This document shows, in pieces, positions 1-5,545 of a DNA stretch of 6,920 bases. Source of the DNA: Puniceicoccales bacterium (lineage in GTDB: Bacteria > Verrucomicrobiota > Verrucomicrobiia > Opitutales > JAIRKQ01). The position numbers were made by a program, and so were the translations under genes. The number at the start of each line of letters is the position of its first letter. The first letter of the stretch is position 1. Below the pieces are notes generated by a model. The model saw nothing but the letters and a program-made list of their open reading frames with translations. It did no database searches and had not been told where the DNA came from. The DNA lies in the NCBI GenBank assembly GCA_031289835.1, contig JAITOW010000028.1, positions 1 to 6,920 on the forward strand, written 5' to 3'.

Positions 1-15
1 AAAAATCTCAAAAAT

Positions 16-38
16 AAGCTTGACATTTAAGCTTTTTT
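16..38 (+). terminator. Possible AT-rich intrinsic terminator
   Basis: AAGCTT at 16-21 and again at 29-34 can form a 6-bp stem around a 7-base loop, followed by four more T residues (35-38). It may end a plus-strand gene lying left of the window. The stem is short and AT-rich, so the call is weak. TTGACA at 20-25 in the same stretch could instead be a -35 element, but no good -10 is placed after it. Confidence 0.25.
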
Positions 39-106
39 GAAGAGGCCTATGAGAGTTGCCAAAAATATCAATGTGAAGTTTGGGAAATATGGTTAAAGGA
101 TATATT

Positions 107-217
107 ATGGATGAAAAAGGTAGTGGTGATTTCGCGGTATCTGATGGTGTAAAAAAGGCATCACAGACCGATGAGTTTGTGAAGCTTATTCGCGGTAGTG
201 TAAAGAATTTTATTTAG
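107..217 (+). CDS. Small hypothetical protein, 36 aa
   Basis: A 36-residue ORF starts at ATG 107, six bases after a good Shine-Dalgarno sequence (AAAGGA, 95-100), and ends at TAG 215-217. The product is hydrophilic and mixed-charge, with an acidic N-terminus (MDEKGSGD) and a more basic, hydrophobic C-terminus (KLIRGSVKNFI) that could form a short amphipathic helix. It has no signal peptide and no membrane segment. I do not recognise the family. An in-frame ATG at 89 would add six residues but has a poorer ribosome site. A 15-codon ORF (49-96) ends just before it and could be a leader peptide. The only support is the ribosome site and the uninterrupted frame, so it could be chance. Confidence 0.35.
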   Translation: MDEKGSGDFAVSDGVKKASQTDEFVKLIRGSVKNFI

Positions 218-225
218 AATTTTTG

Positions 226-238
226 TGTGCTATGCACA
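226..238. repeat. Inverted repeat TGTGC-TAT-GCACA
   Basis: A perfect 5-bp inverted repeat with a 3-base spacer lies 9 bases after the small ORF. It could fold in RNA, but neither strand has a T-tract directly after it, so it is a poor intrinsic terminator. The same half-sites recur at 289-293/324-328 and at 567-571/576-580. Confidence 0.45.
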
Positions 239-282
239 TAAATTTGTCCGCTTTCCCCATATAATAAATTCTCCTAAATAAT

Positions 283-334
283 GGATGGTGTGCCTAAAAA
301 TTGTACTTCCCCTTGTTATTCCGGCACACCATCC
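283..334. repeat. Perfect 12-bp inverted repeat with 28-base loop
   Basis: GGATGGTGTGCC at 283-294 is matched exactly by its reverse complement GGCACACCATCC at 323-334, with 28 bases between. A 12-bp GC-rich perfect stem would be stable in RNA or as a cruciform. No T-tract follows on either strand, which argues against an ordinary intrinsic terminator. No target-site duplication is seen at the outer edges, which argues against an insertion remnant. It lies between the small ORF and the tRNA gene. The function is unknown; a structured RNA element, a regulator site or a Rho-independent element of unusual form are all possible. Confidence 0.6.
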
Positions 335-352
335 CCTATGAAAAAAGAGTTT

Positions 353-395
353 AAAAAAATGTATTTGCAAAAGAGCGTCACGCACTCCATTGCAA
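353..395 (-). terminator. Candidate terminator downstream of tRNA-Asp
   Basis: Read on the minus strand, about 40 bases after the tRNA end, there is a nested hairpin. The outer arms are TTGCAA (390-395 and 365-370). The inner arms are GAGTGCG (387-381) and CGCTCTT (377-371) with one T-T mismatch and a TGA loop. A run of seven T residues follows five bases later (359-353). Position and T-run fit termination of the tRNA transcript, but the offset T-run and the mismatch leave it uncertain. Confidence 0.35.
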
Positions 396-436
396 TGCCC
401 CATAAAGCTGTCCAATAAACTAACTTTGGCATTGAA

Positions 437-514
437 TGGCGGGATAGACGGGGCTCGAACCCGCGACCTCCAGCGTGACAGGCTGGCATTCTAAACCAAC
501 TGAACTACTACCCC
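437..514 (-). tRNA. tRNA-Asp (anticodon GTC)
   Basis: Read on the minus strand from 514, the full cloverleaf can be built. The acceptor stem GGGGTAG pairs with CTATCCC with one G-T wobble. The D stem is GTTC/GAAT. The anticodon stem CCAGC/GCTGG carries the loop CTGTCAC, so the anticodon is GTC and the tRNA reads GAC and GAT (Asp). The variable loop is AGGTC, the T stem is GCGGG/CCCGT and the T loop is TTCGAGC. The discriminator base is G and the 3' CCA is encoded (439-437). The gene is isolated and lies divergent from mraZ. No stem carries a disabling mismatch, so it should be functional. Confidence 0.97.
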
Positions 515-529
515 GTCTGGAATACGGTA

Positions 530-558
530 ATTCATGAATCGCCGAGAAAGCATGTCAA
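530..558 (-). promoter_or_regulatory. Putative tRNA-Asp promoter
   Basis: On the minus strand a perfect -35 consensus TTGACA (558-553) is followed after 17 bases by ATGAAT (535-530), a weak -10. That places the transcript start about 10 bases before the tRNA. The -35 is exact but the -10 matches the consensus at only three positions. Confidence 0.45.
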
Positions 559-564
559 TGTTTT

Positions 565-582
565 TTTGTGCCAAAGCACAAA
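565..582. repeat. Perfect palindrome TTTGTGC-CAAA-GCACAAA
   Basis: A 7-bp perfect inverted repeat with a 4-base loop sits just upstream of the -35 of the tRNA-Asp promoter and about 90 bases upstream of the mraZ -35. The T-run lies before it on the plus strand, the wrong side for a plus-strand terminator, and on the minus strand it is followed by A residues. A protein-binding operator or a structural barrier between the divergent promoters fits better than a terminator. Confidence 0.5.
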
Positions 583-615
583 TGGCGCAAATTTCTTTCA
601 AATCCAAAAGCCACT

Positions 616-638
616 TTTGCACTAAAATTTTAGGCAAA
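616..638. repeat. AT-rich near-perfect palindrome
   Basis: CTAAAATTTTAG (622-633) is a perfect 12-base palindrome. It is extended by TTTGC (616-620) and GCAAA (634-638) with a single unpaired A at 621. It lies about 30 bases upstream of the mraZ -35 and could be a regulator site or an UP-like AT-rich element. Function is not established. Confidence 0.4.
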
Positions 639-668
639 TTTTTACAAAAAAAAATCCAGGATATTTGC

Positions 669-696
669 TTGACAAGGCACCATTGTGGGGGATAGT
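669..696 (+). promoter_or_regulatory. mraZ operon promoter
   Basis: A perfect -35 TTGACA (669-674) is followed after 16 bases by GATAGT (691-696, four of six consensus positions). This predicts a transcript start near 703 and a leader of fewer than 20 bases before the mraZ ATG. It is the only good promoter seen for the mraZ-rsmH-ftsL-like-asd run of genes. The MraZ boxes overlap its -10 region. Confidence 0.6.
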
Positions 697-710
697 GGGG
701 AAAAGTGGTT
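686..710 (+). promoter_or_regulatory. MraZ-binding direct repeats (autoregulatory operator)
   Basis: Three boxes lie in direct orientation with an exact 10-base period: TGGGG (686-690), TGGGG (696-700) and TGGTT (706-710), separated by the 5-base spacers GATAG and AAAAG. MraZ is known to bind TGGGN repeats spaced by five bases upstream of its own gene and to repress the cluster. The third box is degenerate (TGGTT). The array covers the -10 and the expected transcript start, which suits repression. Confidence 0.8.
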
Positions 711-719
711 AGTGTTTAA

Positions 720-1175
720 ATGGTTGAAGCTTCCAGTATTTACGTAGGTGAGCACGTTCGCAGTGTTGATGCGAAAGCACGTGTGGCTCTGCCTGCAAAA
801 TGGCGGTTTGGAACGGAGCAAGACCGCGTTTATTTGGCATTGCCGAATCCCTCCGGATGCATCACCATATATCCACCAAGCATGGTTGAAAAATTAAGCC
901 TAAAGGCTGCTGAGATCAGTTTGGGAGACGATGTTGGCCAAAAAATCCTCACAAAGCTTTTTTCCAAAGCCGATCAGCTCACCTGCGATTCGCAGGGTAG
1001 AGTGCAAATCAACAAATTTTTGCTGACACACGCCGACTTGCAAAGGGATGCGGTCGTCGTGGGAAATTTCGTAACGTTCAGCATCTGGAATCCGGGACGC
1101 TATGAAAAATATATAGGTAGCGAATCCGGTAAAGGGGATGAAACAAATAAAATTTTAACCAAGCTTGGTCTGTGA
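720..1175 (+). CDS. mraZ: Transcriptional regulator MraZ
   Basis: MraZ is a nucleoid-associated DNA-binding protein of the SpoVT/AbrB-fold family that represses its own promoter and the division and cell-wall (dcw) cluster. At 151 residues it has the usual length. Two copies of the fold are visible: SVDAKARVALPAKWR at about 15-29, and CDSQGRVQINKFL at about 89-101, followed by VVVGNFVTFSIWNPGRY, the typical end of the second domain. In the first copy the usual DxKGR motif reads DAKAR (Gly to Ala); the second keeps the GR. The ATG at 720 has no clear Shine-Dalgarno sequence, but it is the only usable start before the conserved region and lies just after the promoter. It is first in the operon and its TGA overlaps the rsmH start. 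Confidence 0.95.
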   Translation: MVEASSIYVGEHVRSVDAKARVALPAKWRFGTEQDRVYLALPNPSGCITIYPPSMVEKLSLKAAEISLGDDVGQKILTKLFSKADQLTCDSQGRVQINKFLLTHADLQRDAVVVGNFVTFSIWNPGRYEKYIGSESGKGDETNKILTKLGL

Positions 1176-2098
1176 ATAAGCCTTTAAACAGTCATCGGCC
1201 GGTTTTACTCGAAGAAACGATTGAAGCTCTGTGCGTGCGCAGAGGAGGAAAATTTCTGGACTGTACCTTTGGTGGCGGTGGGCATACGTCGGCCATATTG
1301 GATGGGTCCAGCGAAAATTTTGTCTACGCAATCGATCGCGACCCTCAGGCAAGGGAACGCGCCCATGCGCTGCAGCAAAAATATGCGGGCAGGTTCACGT
1401 TTTGTAACGCTAATTTTGCCGATGCGGGTAAAATATGTTTTCCGACTTTGAATGGCATTCTCATGGATCTGGGAACGTCATCATTCCAATTGGACGACGG
1501 AGTACGGGGATTTTCGTTTAAGGAACACTCCAAACTCAACATGAGAATGGATAATTCCTGCGGTCAAACGGCAACCGAATTCCTAAACAGGGCGCCTGAA
1601 AGTGAACTGGTGCAAGCCATACGAGATTTTGGGGAAGAAAGAAATTGGAAAAGAATAATTTCCCTGATCATCGAAAACCGAGGGAAAGAAGCGTTGGTTT
1701 ATTGCGACTTATTCGCCGACTTAGTTGCTGCCAACGCCCGCAGTTTGAGACATGGCAAGGTGCATCCGGCAACGAAGACTTTCCAAGGAATTAGAATCGC
1801 GATCAATGGCGAACTCGACGCCCTAGGCAAGGCTTTGCCTGCGCTATTTGAAAAATTATGCGGCGGCGGCCGCTTGGTTGTCATATCATTTCATTCGCTG
1901 GAAGACAGAATCGTTAAGCAATTTTTCAAAAAAATGGCCGGCCAAGCGGTGAATCGAATGGATGGTGAACCATCTCAGCTCAGAGAAAAATTCGCGAAAA
2001 TTGTGACAACGAAGCCGATTGTCCCCGACGAAAGTGAAGTTAGCTCTAACCCTAGAAGCCGATCGGCAAAGATGCGCGTACTGGAGAAAATTAAATGA
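1172..2098 (+). CDS. rsmH: 16S rRNA (cytosine(1402)-N(4))-methyltransferase RsmH
   Basis: This cytoplasmic enzyme uses S-adenosylmethionine to methylate N4 of C1402 in the 16S rRNA decoding centre; it was formerly MraW. Its 308 residues match the family length. Landmarks in order: HRPVLLEE (8-15); the SAM-binding DCTFGGGGH (30-38); AIDRDP (53-58); MDLGTSSFQLDDGVRGFSF (98-116); NMRMD (123-127, usually DMRMD); HPATKTFQGIRIAIN (198-212); ISFHSLEDRIVK (238-249); and NPRSRSAKMR near the C-terminus. The start is GTG at 1172, sharing GTGA with the mraZ stop. With no Shine-Dalgarno sequence visible, translation is probably coupled to mraZ. Its own TGA overlaps the next ATG by four bases. The frame is complete. 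Confidence 0.96.
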   Translation: MNKPLNSHRPVLLEETIEALCVRRGGKFLDCTFGGGGHTSAILDGSSENFVYAIDRDPQARERAHALQQKYAGRFTFCNANFADAGKICFPTLNGILMDLGTSSFQLDDGVRGFSFKEHSKLNMRMDNSCGQTATEFLNRAPESELVQAIRDFGEERNWKRIISLIIENRGKEALVYCDLFADLVAANARSLRHGKVHPATKTFQGIRIAINGELDALGKALPALFEKLCGGGRLVVISFHSLEDRIVKQFFKKMAGQAVNRMDGEPSQLREKFAKIVTTKPIVPDESEVSSNPRSRSAKMRVLEKIK

Positions 2099-2463
2099 CA
2101 CTGAATACTTCCAGATCTAATTTTGCATACCATCTATTCCTGTGTACGGTGGCCTCGGGATTATTTGTGTTTTGTTTGGCAGTTACCATGGTAAGTTTCA
2201 GGCAGCATATCATGAAATACGGGTATTCCATAGGAAACTTGGAGCATGCGTGCTCTTCCTATGGAAGAAAAATATCGGAGTTGGACAGGAAAATCTTGTC
2301 CATGAGCGCGCGTAGCAAGGTTATGACGCATGCCGCAAAAGGGGTATGGGGAACGGAATCGGTGGTTGTGCATGTCAGTAAACGTGACGTTCGGAGCTAC
2401 GCTTTGAACAATAGGAGACGCGCCGATGTGGCCGTTGCAAAAAATTTCTCTAGAGCAAACTAA
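2095..2463 (+). CDS. FtsL-like small bitopic membrane protein
   Basis: The 122-residue protein has a short N-terminal tail, one membrane segment at about 13-34 (rich in F, L, V, A), then a stretch that could form a coiled coil (about 46-72, IGNLEHACSSYGRKISELD and on), and a basic C-terminal tail. This layout and size, and the position directly after rsmH, fit the divisome protein FtsL, which links FtsQ/FtsB to the septal synthase FtsWI. FtsL sequences are poorly conserved, so the call rests on topology and synteny. ATG 2095 overlaps the rsmH TGA (ATGA) and is preceded by GGAG eight bases upstream. The tail after residue 85 (VVVHVSKRDVRSYAL) is unfamiliar. A lineage-specific membrane protein is the alternative. 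Confidence 0.6.
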   Translation: MTLNTSRSNFAYHLFLCTVASGLFVFCLAVTMVSFRQHIMKYGYSIGNLEHACSSYGRKISELDRKILSMSARSKVMTHAAKGVWGTESVVVHVSKRDVRSYALNNRRRADVAVAKNFSRAN

Positions 2464-2472
2464 AATTACCAG

Positions 2473-3459
2473 ATGAACGGGTTAAAAATCGGAATCGTTG
2501 GAGCAACTGGCCTCGTTGGGCAAGAGTTGGCATCCATAATTGGACAGAGTGATCTTGTCATAGATGATCTCAGGTTTTTTGCTTCGGAACGCTCATCTGG
2601 TATATCCATAAACTTCAGAGGACAAGATATTACAGTTTCCGAACTATGTGAAAGCGACACCCCCAATCTTGACTACCTGTTTTTCTGCGCATGTCCCCGC
2701 ATAAGCGAAAGATTTATCCCGATTTTCAGCAAACGGGGAATTGTTTGCATCGATAACAGCTCGAAGTATCGCATGCAAGATGGAATACCACTCGTGGTGC
2801 CGGAAATCAATTCCCACGCATTGAAGGGACATCAAAATATCGTAGCCAATCCAAATTGTTCGACGATTATTGCCCTAATGGCTCTTATGCCATTGCATGA
2901 TGCGTTTGAGCTTACGGGGTTTTGTGTTTCAACCTATCAAGCCGTATCGGGTGTGGGAAAAAGTGGAATTTCAGCGCTGATGAATGACTTAAACGGCGAT
3001 CATGAGGCATCAACTAAAGTATTTGGCCATCAAATCGTGTTCAATGCTTTGCCCAAGATTGGAGATATCGATGAAACGGGGTATTCCACGGAAGAGGAGA
3101 AAATGCGCAATGAAAGCAGGAAAATTTTAGATAAAAGCGAGCTGAGAATTTCGGCAATGTGTGTTCGGGTACCGGTCATGCGCGCCCATTCGATGTCAAT
3201 TTTTGCATCATTCAAAAAGCAGGTTAACCCAAGGGAAGCCGAGGAAATTTTGAGAGGCAGTAAAAGTGTGGATTTTTGCGGCGACAATTCATTTCCGTGT
3301 CCGCTTGATATGGGAGGAAAAAACCTCTGCGCCGTGGGCAGATTGAGGATGGATTCCTTTGTGGAAAACGGCTTGAGCATGTGGGTGGTTGGCGATCAAA
3401 TAAGGAAAGGCGCTGCATTGAACGCCTTTCAGATTATGCTTATTCTGGAAGATTTGTAA
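2473..3459 (+). CDS. asd: Aspartate-semialdehyde dehydrogenase
   Basis: Asd reduces L-4-aspartyl phosphate with NADPH to L-aspartate-4-semialdehyde, the branch point to lysine/diaminopimelate and to threonine/methionine. The 328-residue length is typical. Visible are the NADP-binding GIVGATGLVG (7-16), NSSKYRM (95-101), VVPEIN (108-113), the active-site NPNCST with Cys129, STYQAVSGVGKSG (153-165), ETGYSTEEEKM (201-211), RVPVMRAHS with the acid/base His239, and the C-terminal RKGAALNAFQI. The usual G before that His is A here. The ATG is nine bases after the ftsL-like stop with no good Shine-Dalgarno sequence, but the N-terminus fits the family. It probably belongs to the mraZ operon and supplies diaminopimelate for peptidoglycan. 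It ends four bases from a convergent gene. Confidence 0.95.
   Translation: MNGLKIGIVGATGLVGQELASIIGQSDLVIDDLRFFASERSSGISINFRGQDITVSELCESDTPNLDYLFFCACPRISERFIPIFSKRGIVCIDNSSKYRMQDGIPLVVPEINSHALKGHQNIVANPNCSTIIALMALMPLHDAFELTGFCVSTYQAVSGVGKSGISALMNDLNGDHEASTKVFGHQIVFNALPKIGDIDETGYSTEEEKMRNESRKILDKSELRISAMCVRVPVMRAHSMSIFASFKKQVNPREAEEILRGSKSVDFCGDNSFPCPLDMGGKNLCAVGRLRMDSFVENGLSMWVVGDQIRKGAALNAFQIMLILEDL
3405..3430. repeat. 8-bp inverted repeat inside the asd 3' end
   Basis: GAAAGGCG (3405-3412) pairs perfectly with CGCCTTTC (3423-3430) around a 10-base loop, about 30 bases before the asd stop codon and across from the 3' end of the convergent lipase gene. There is no T-run after it on either strand. 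It may slow or end transcription from either side, or may simply reflect codons. It is noted because no other terminator is visible between the two convergent genes. Confidence 0.3.
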
Positions 3460-3463
3460 ATTG

Positions 3464-5413
3464 CTACTCGTCCGCGAGAAAATCCTCATTTTCTTGGCAT
3501 ATTTTTACCAAAAGTTCCGGCAATCCTTCTTCGTAGATAAATACGCACCTTTCGTTTTTCTCCTTGGTTCTCAGCAATTCGGCTCCATTGCGTAGAGCCA
3601 AATTTATGTCCTTGCTTGGAAGATTTCTGTCAAACAAGGTTGTTCCATAGAAGTTTGAGTGGGAACCAAAATGAGCTATGGCCACCGCTGAAATGCTAGC
3701 AATTGGAGATAAAGTATCGGCGGTAACAACGGTGTCACCCTCAATGACGTTGGCATATTTTTTGAAACTCTCCGAATTAAACCCTTTCATAGCACTGGCA
3801 GTTTCGCTAACGGCATTCAGAGAATTTATGCAAGAGCTTGCCGCCAAAAACCCAAAAGTTTCTCCATTGCCCAACCATTGTTCCATTTGATCCGAAAGCA
3901 TGTAAACTTTTTCCTTCCTCTTTTCGTCCAGTTTTATGTCATCAAAGAGAGAGAAGTGTTTTATTAGGAGTCTAATGTTTTCGACATTGTACCACCCTTT
4001 CATTAGCCCTTCGACAAACTCTTTGCTCACATTTGGAAAACCTTCCGGTTCTTCGAATTCCCTTAAAGGATTGGCAGCTGTGAATCCTTGGCTTAGAAGA
4101 CCTTTAAATAGTCTAAAAGCGGAGGTGTACCGAAGTATGCAATTGGAACCGGTAATTTTGGCAATTTTAGCGATTTCGGTCCAATATATCCTGAAATGTC
4201 GGTTTTCCTTCGCGATCCACACATTATTTTTCTCGTCGATGTCGAATTTATCAGAGTTAAACAGATTCTTCAATTCGCTGAATAGTGAGCTGATACTGCA
4301 GTGGGCAACTTCGGATCTTATGCTCCTACAAAATATGTCGTAGAAAGGATCCACGGCCAACACGCCCAGAGCGTAGTAATTTGGCAGACACAGCATCGGG
4401 ACGATATCACCATGGGCTCCATGGCGAATCATGTTATATTTTCCTATGTATTTAGTGAAAGTATCCGCCGTTTTTTGCCCGCAAGATACGCGAGGCGCCG
4501 ACATGAAATATCCGAAAAAACGCGGAGTTTTGTTATTTTTGAATTCGAAATTTCCGTGCGCCTTGCCATTTGCGTATATGTATGAAAACTCTTTGATTAT
4601 CATCGGCAAAGCTATTTGGGCCAGCCCTCCGCCCTGGGAGTGCCCGGTCACTACGAACTTTACCCTATGGAAATTATCCTGACCTATGCTTTCCAATGCC
4701 TCATTAATAGAGTTTTTCATCGATATCCCACAGGCAAGCATCTTATTCAGGTACCCAGAGTGCACATCGCCGCTAAATGGAAAATCCTTTGCCGGTAAAC
4801 TTGCCGTTCCCACGCTTAAATTAGTTATCCAGCTCGAACCAAGCATTCCTCCAAATGGCTGAAAATCTTCGCCCTGTGATCCTCGCAAAACGACAACAAT
4901 CCAAATTGTATCGTCCCCATGGCCATAATCTGTCCTATAGGCCACGAATCCCGGATAGTCAACTTCAACGACCATATTCCCTTTTGTGAACAGCGAAAGA
5001 ACACACTTGATTACTCGCCAACCTATATTTGGGGTAGCGAATGTGCCCTGTTGCCCTTGGAAATTTCTGATACAATGCCAATTGTGCCCCGTTCCCGGTA
5101 TCGTCTCCGGCTGGTCATGCTCCAGCATTTGAACTCTTTCATATTGTTGATCTTCGTTACGCTTCGTCGATCTATAACTTCTCTTTATTAGGAAGTGCAA
5201 ATCCGGCATAATTTCAACAAATTCCGGATTAGCTTCGATCAAATTCAAGCCTGTCACGCTTTCCCGCATTTCTTTATCCATTTGCACCAAGTGCGAATTT
5301 TCGTCCCACGTAAGGTGACTGTCCCTATTTCCAATTCCTTTGCAGGGACAAGCAAACAATGCTATTGCACACGTGAGTGCGACGGTAATAGCAAAGCGTA
5401 TTTTTCTCGTCAT
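3464..5413 (-). CDS. Exported class 3 lipase-like alpha/beta hydrolase
   Basis: Start: ATG 5413, preceded by a strong GGGAGGAA (5424-5417). The frame is open 20 codons further upstream, but that extension would span the promoter and displace the signal peptide. Product: 649 aa. Residues 2-21 form a signal peptide (TRKIR, then a hydrophobic core); L-F-A-C at 19-22 may be a non-canonical lipobox, so it may be a lipoprotein or a secreted protein. Domain: class 3 lipase features include VVVLRGSQG (173-181, oxyanion region), VHSGY (217-221), the nucleophile elbow TGHSQGGG with Ser259, and HGDIVP with Asp336. The third triad residue may be His406 (RHFRIYW), which is a guess. Residues from about 440 to 649 match nothing I recognise. 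Likely role: hydrolysis of lipids or other esters outside the cytoplasm; substrate unknown. Confidence 0.75.
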   Translation of the reverse strand: MTRKIRFAITVALTCAIALFACPCKGIGNRDSHLTWDENSHLVQMDKEMRESVTGLNLIEANPEFVEIMPDLHFLIKRSYRSTKRNEDQQYERVQMLEHDQPETIPGTGHNWHCIRNFQGQQGTFATPNIGWRVIKCVLSLFTKGNMVVEVDYPGFVAYRTDYGHGDDTIWIVVVLRGSQGEDFQPFGGMLGSSWITNLSVGTASLPAKDFPFSGDVHSGYLNKMLACGISMKNSINEALESIGQDNFHRVKFVVTGHSQGGGLAQIALPMIIKEFSYIYANGKAHGNFEFKNNKTPRFFGYFMSAPRVSCGQKTADTFTKYIGKYNMIRHGAHGDIVPMLCLPNYYALGVLAVDPFYDIFCRSIRSEVAHCSISSLFSELKNLFNSDKFDIDEKNNVWIAKENRHFRIYWTEIAKIAKITGSNCILRYTSAFRLFKGLLSQGFTAANPLREFEEPEGFPNVSKEFVEGLMKGWYNVENIRLLIKHFSLFDDIKLDEKRKEKVYMLSDQMEQWLGNGETFGFLAASSCINSLNAVSETASAMKGFNSESFKKYANVIEGDTVVTADTLSPIASISAVAIAHFGSHSNFYGTTLFDRNLPSKDINLALRNGAELLRTKEKNERCVFIYEEGLPELLVKICQENEDFLADE

Positions 5414-5443
5414 AAATTCCTCCCATCCGAAATTAGCGCAATT

Positions 5444-5473
5444 ATTATAACGTTTTTTTAAAAAAAGCAACAA
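5444..5473 (-). promoter_or_regulatory. Promoter of the lipase-like gene, with T7A7 spacer tract
   Basis: On the minus strand TTGTTG (5473-5468) is followed after 18 bases by a perfect TATAAT (5449-5444), placing the transcript start near 5437, about 24 bases before the ATG. Fourteen of the 18 spacer bases are T7 then A7 (plus-strand T7 at 5453-5459, A7 at 5460-5466). Slippage in such a run would change the spacer length. Confidence 0.6.
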
Positions 5474-5494
5474 AAATATATTTCATTTTATGCA

Positions 5495-5523
5495 TTGAAA
5501 GTTTATAGTATCCGCCGTAACAT
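5495..5523 (+). promoter_or_regulatory. Weak candidate promoter(s) for the Bat-like cluster
   Basis: Two options overlap: TTGAAA (5495-5500), 17 bases, TAACAT (5518-5523); or an isolated -10-like TATAGT (5504-5509) with no good -35. Either would start transcription downstream of the TTG at 5495, ruling that codon out as the start of the next gene and favouring ATG 5531 or 5546. Promoter motifs are common by chance in AT-rich DNA. Confidence 0.3.
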
Positions 5524-5545
5524 CTCTTCAATGGGGCAAAATTTC

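Noticed and set aside
230..415. Minus-strand 61-codon ORF across the 12-bp inverted repeat
   Set aside because: It runs over the strong inverted repeat and the candidate tRNA terminator, has no Shine-Dalgarno sequence I can see, and its composition is not protein-like.
1..720. CRISPR array or insertion sequence in the repeat-rich left end
   Set aside because: The repeats are inverted pairs, not regularly spaced direct repeats, and there is no transposase or target-site duplication.
1155..3489. Minus-strand ORFs opposite rsmH, the ftsL-like gene and asd
   Set aside because: The plus-strand genes are clearly coding with conserved motifs; none of the antisense frames has a ribosome site or a recognisable motif.
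3678..5461. Several plus-strand ORFs of 60-135 codons
   Set aside because: All lie antisense within or across the lipase-like gene, whose frame is continuous and carries recognisable motifs; these are shadows of its codons.
5414..5473. 20-codon N-terminal extension of the lipase-like ORF
   Set aside because: The extension covers the TATAAT box and the GGGAGGAA ribosome site, and would bury the signal peptide; ATG 5413 fits far better.
5495..5545. TTG start at 5495 for the DUF4381-like gene
   Set aside because: It overlaps the candidate promoter, has no ribosome site, and would place 17 residues before the membrane anchor; ATG 5546 or 5531 is preferred.
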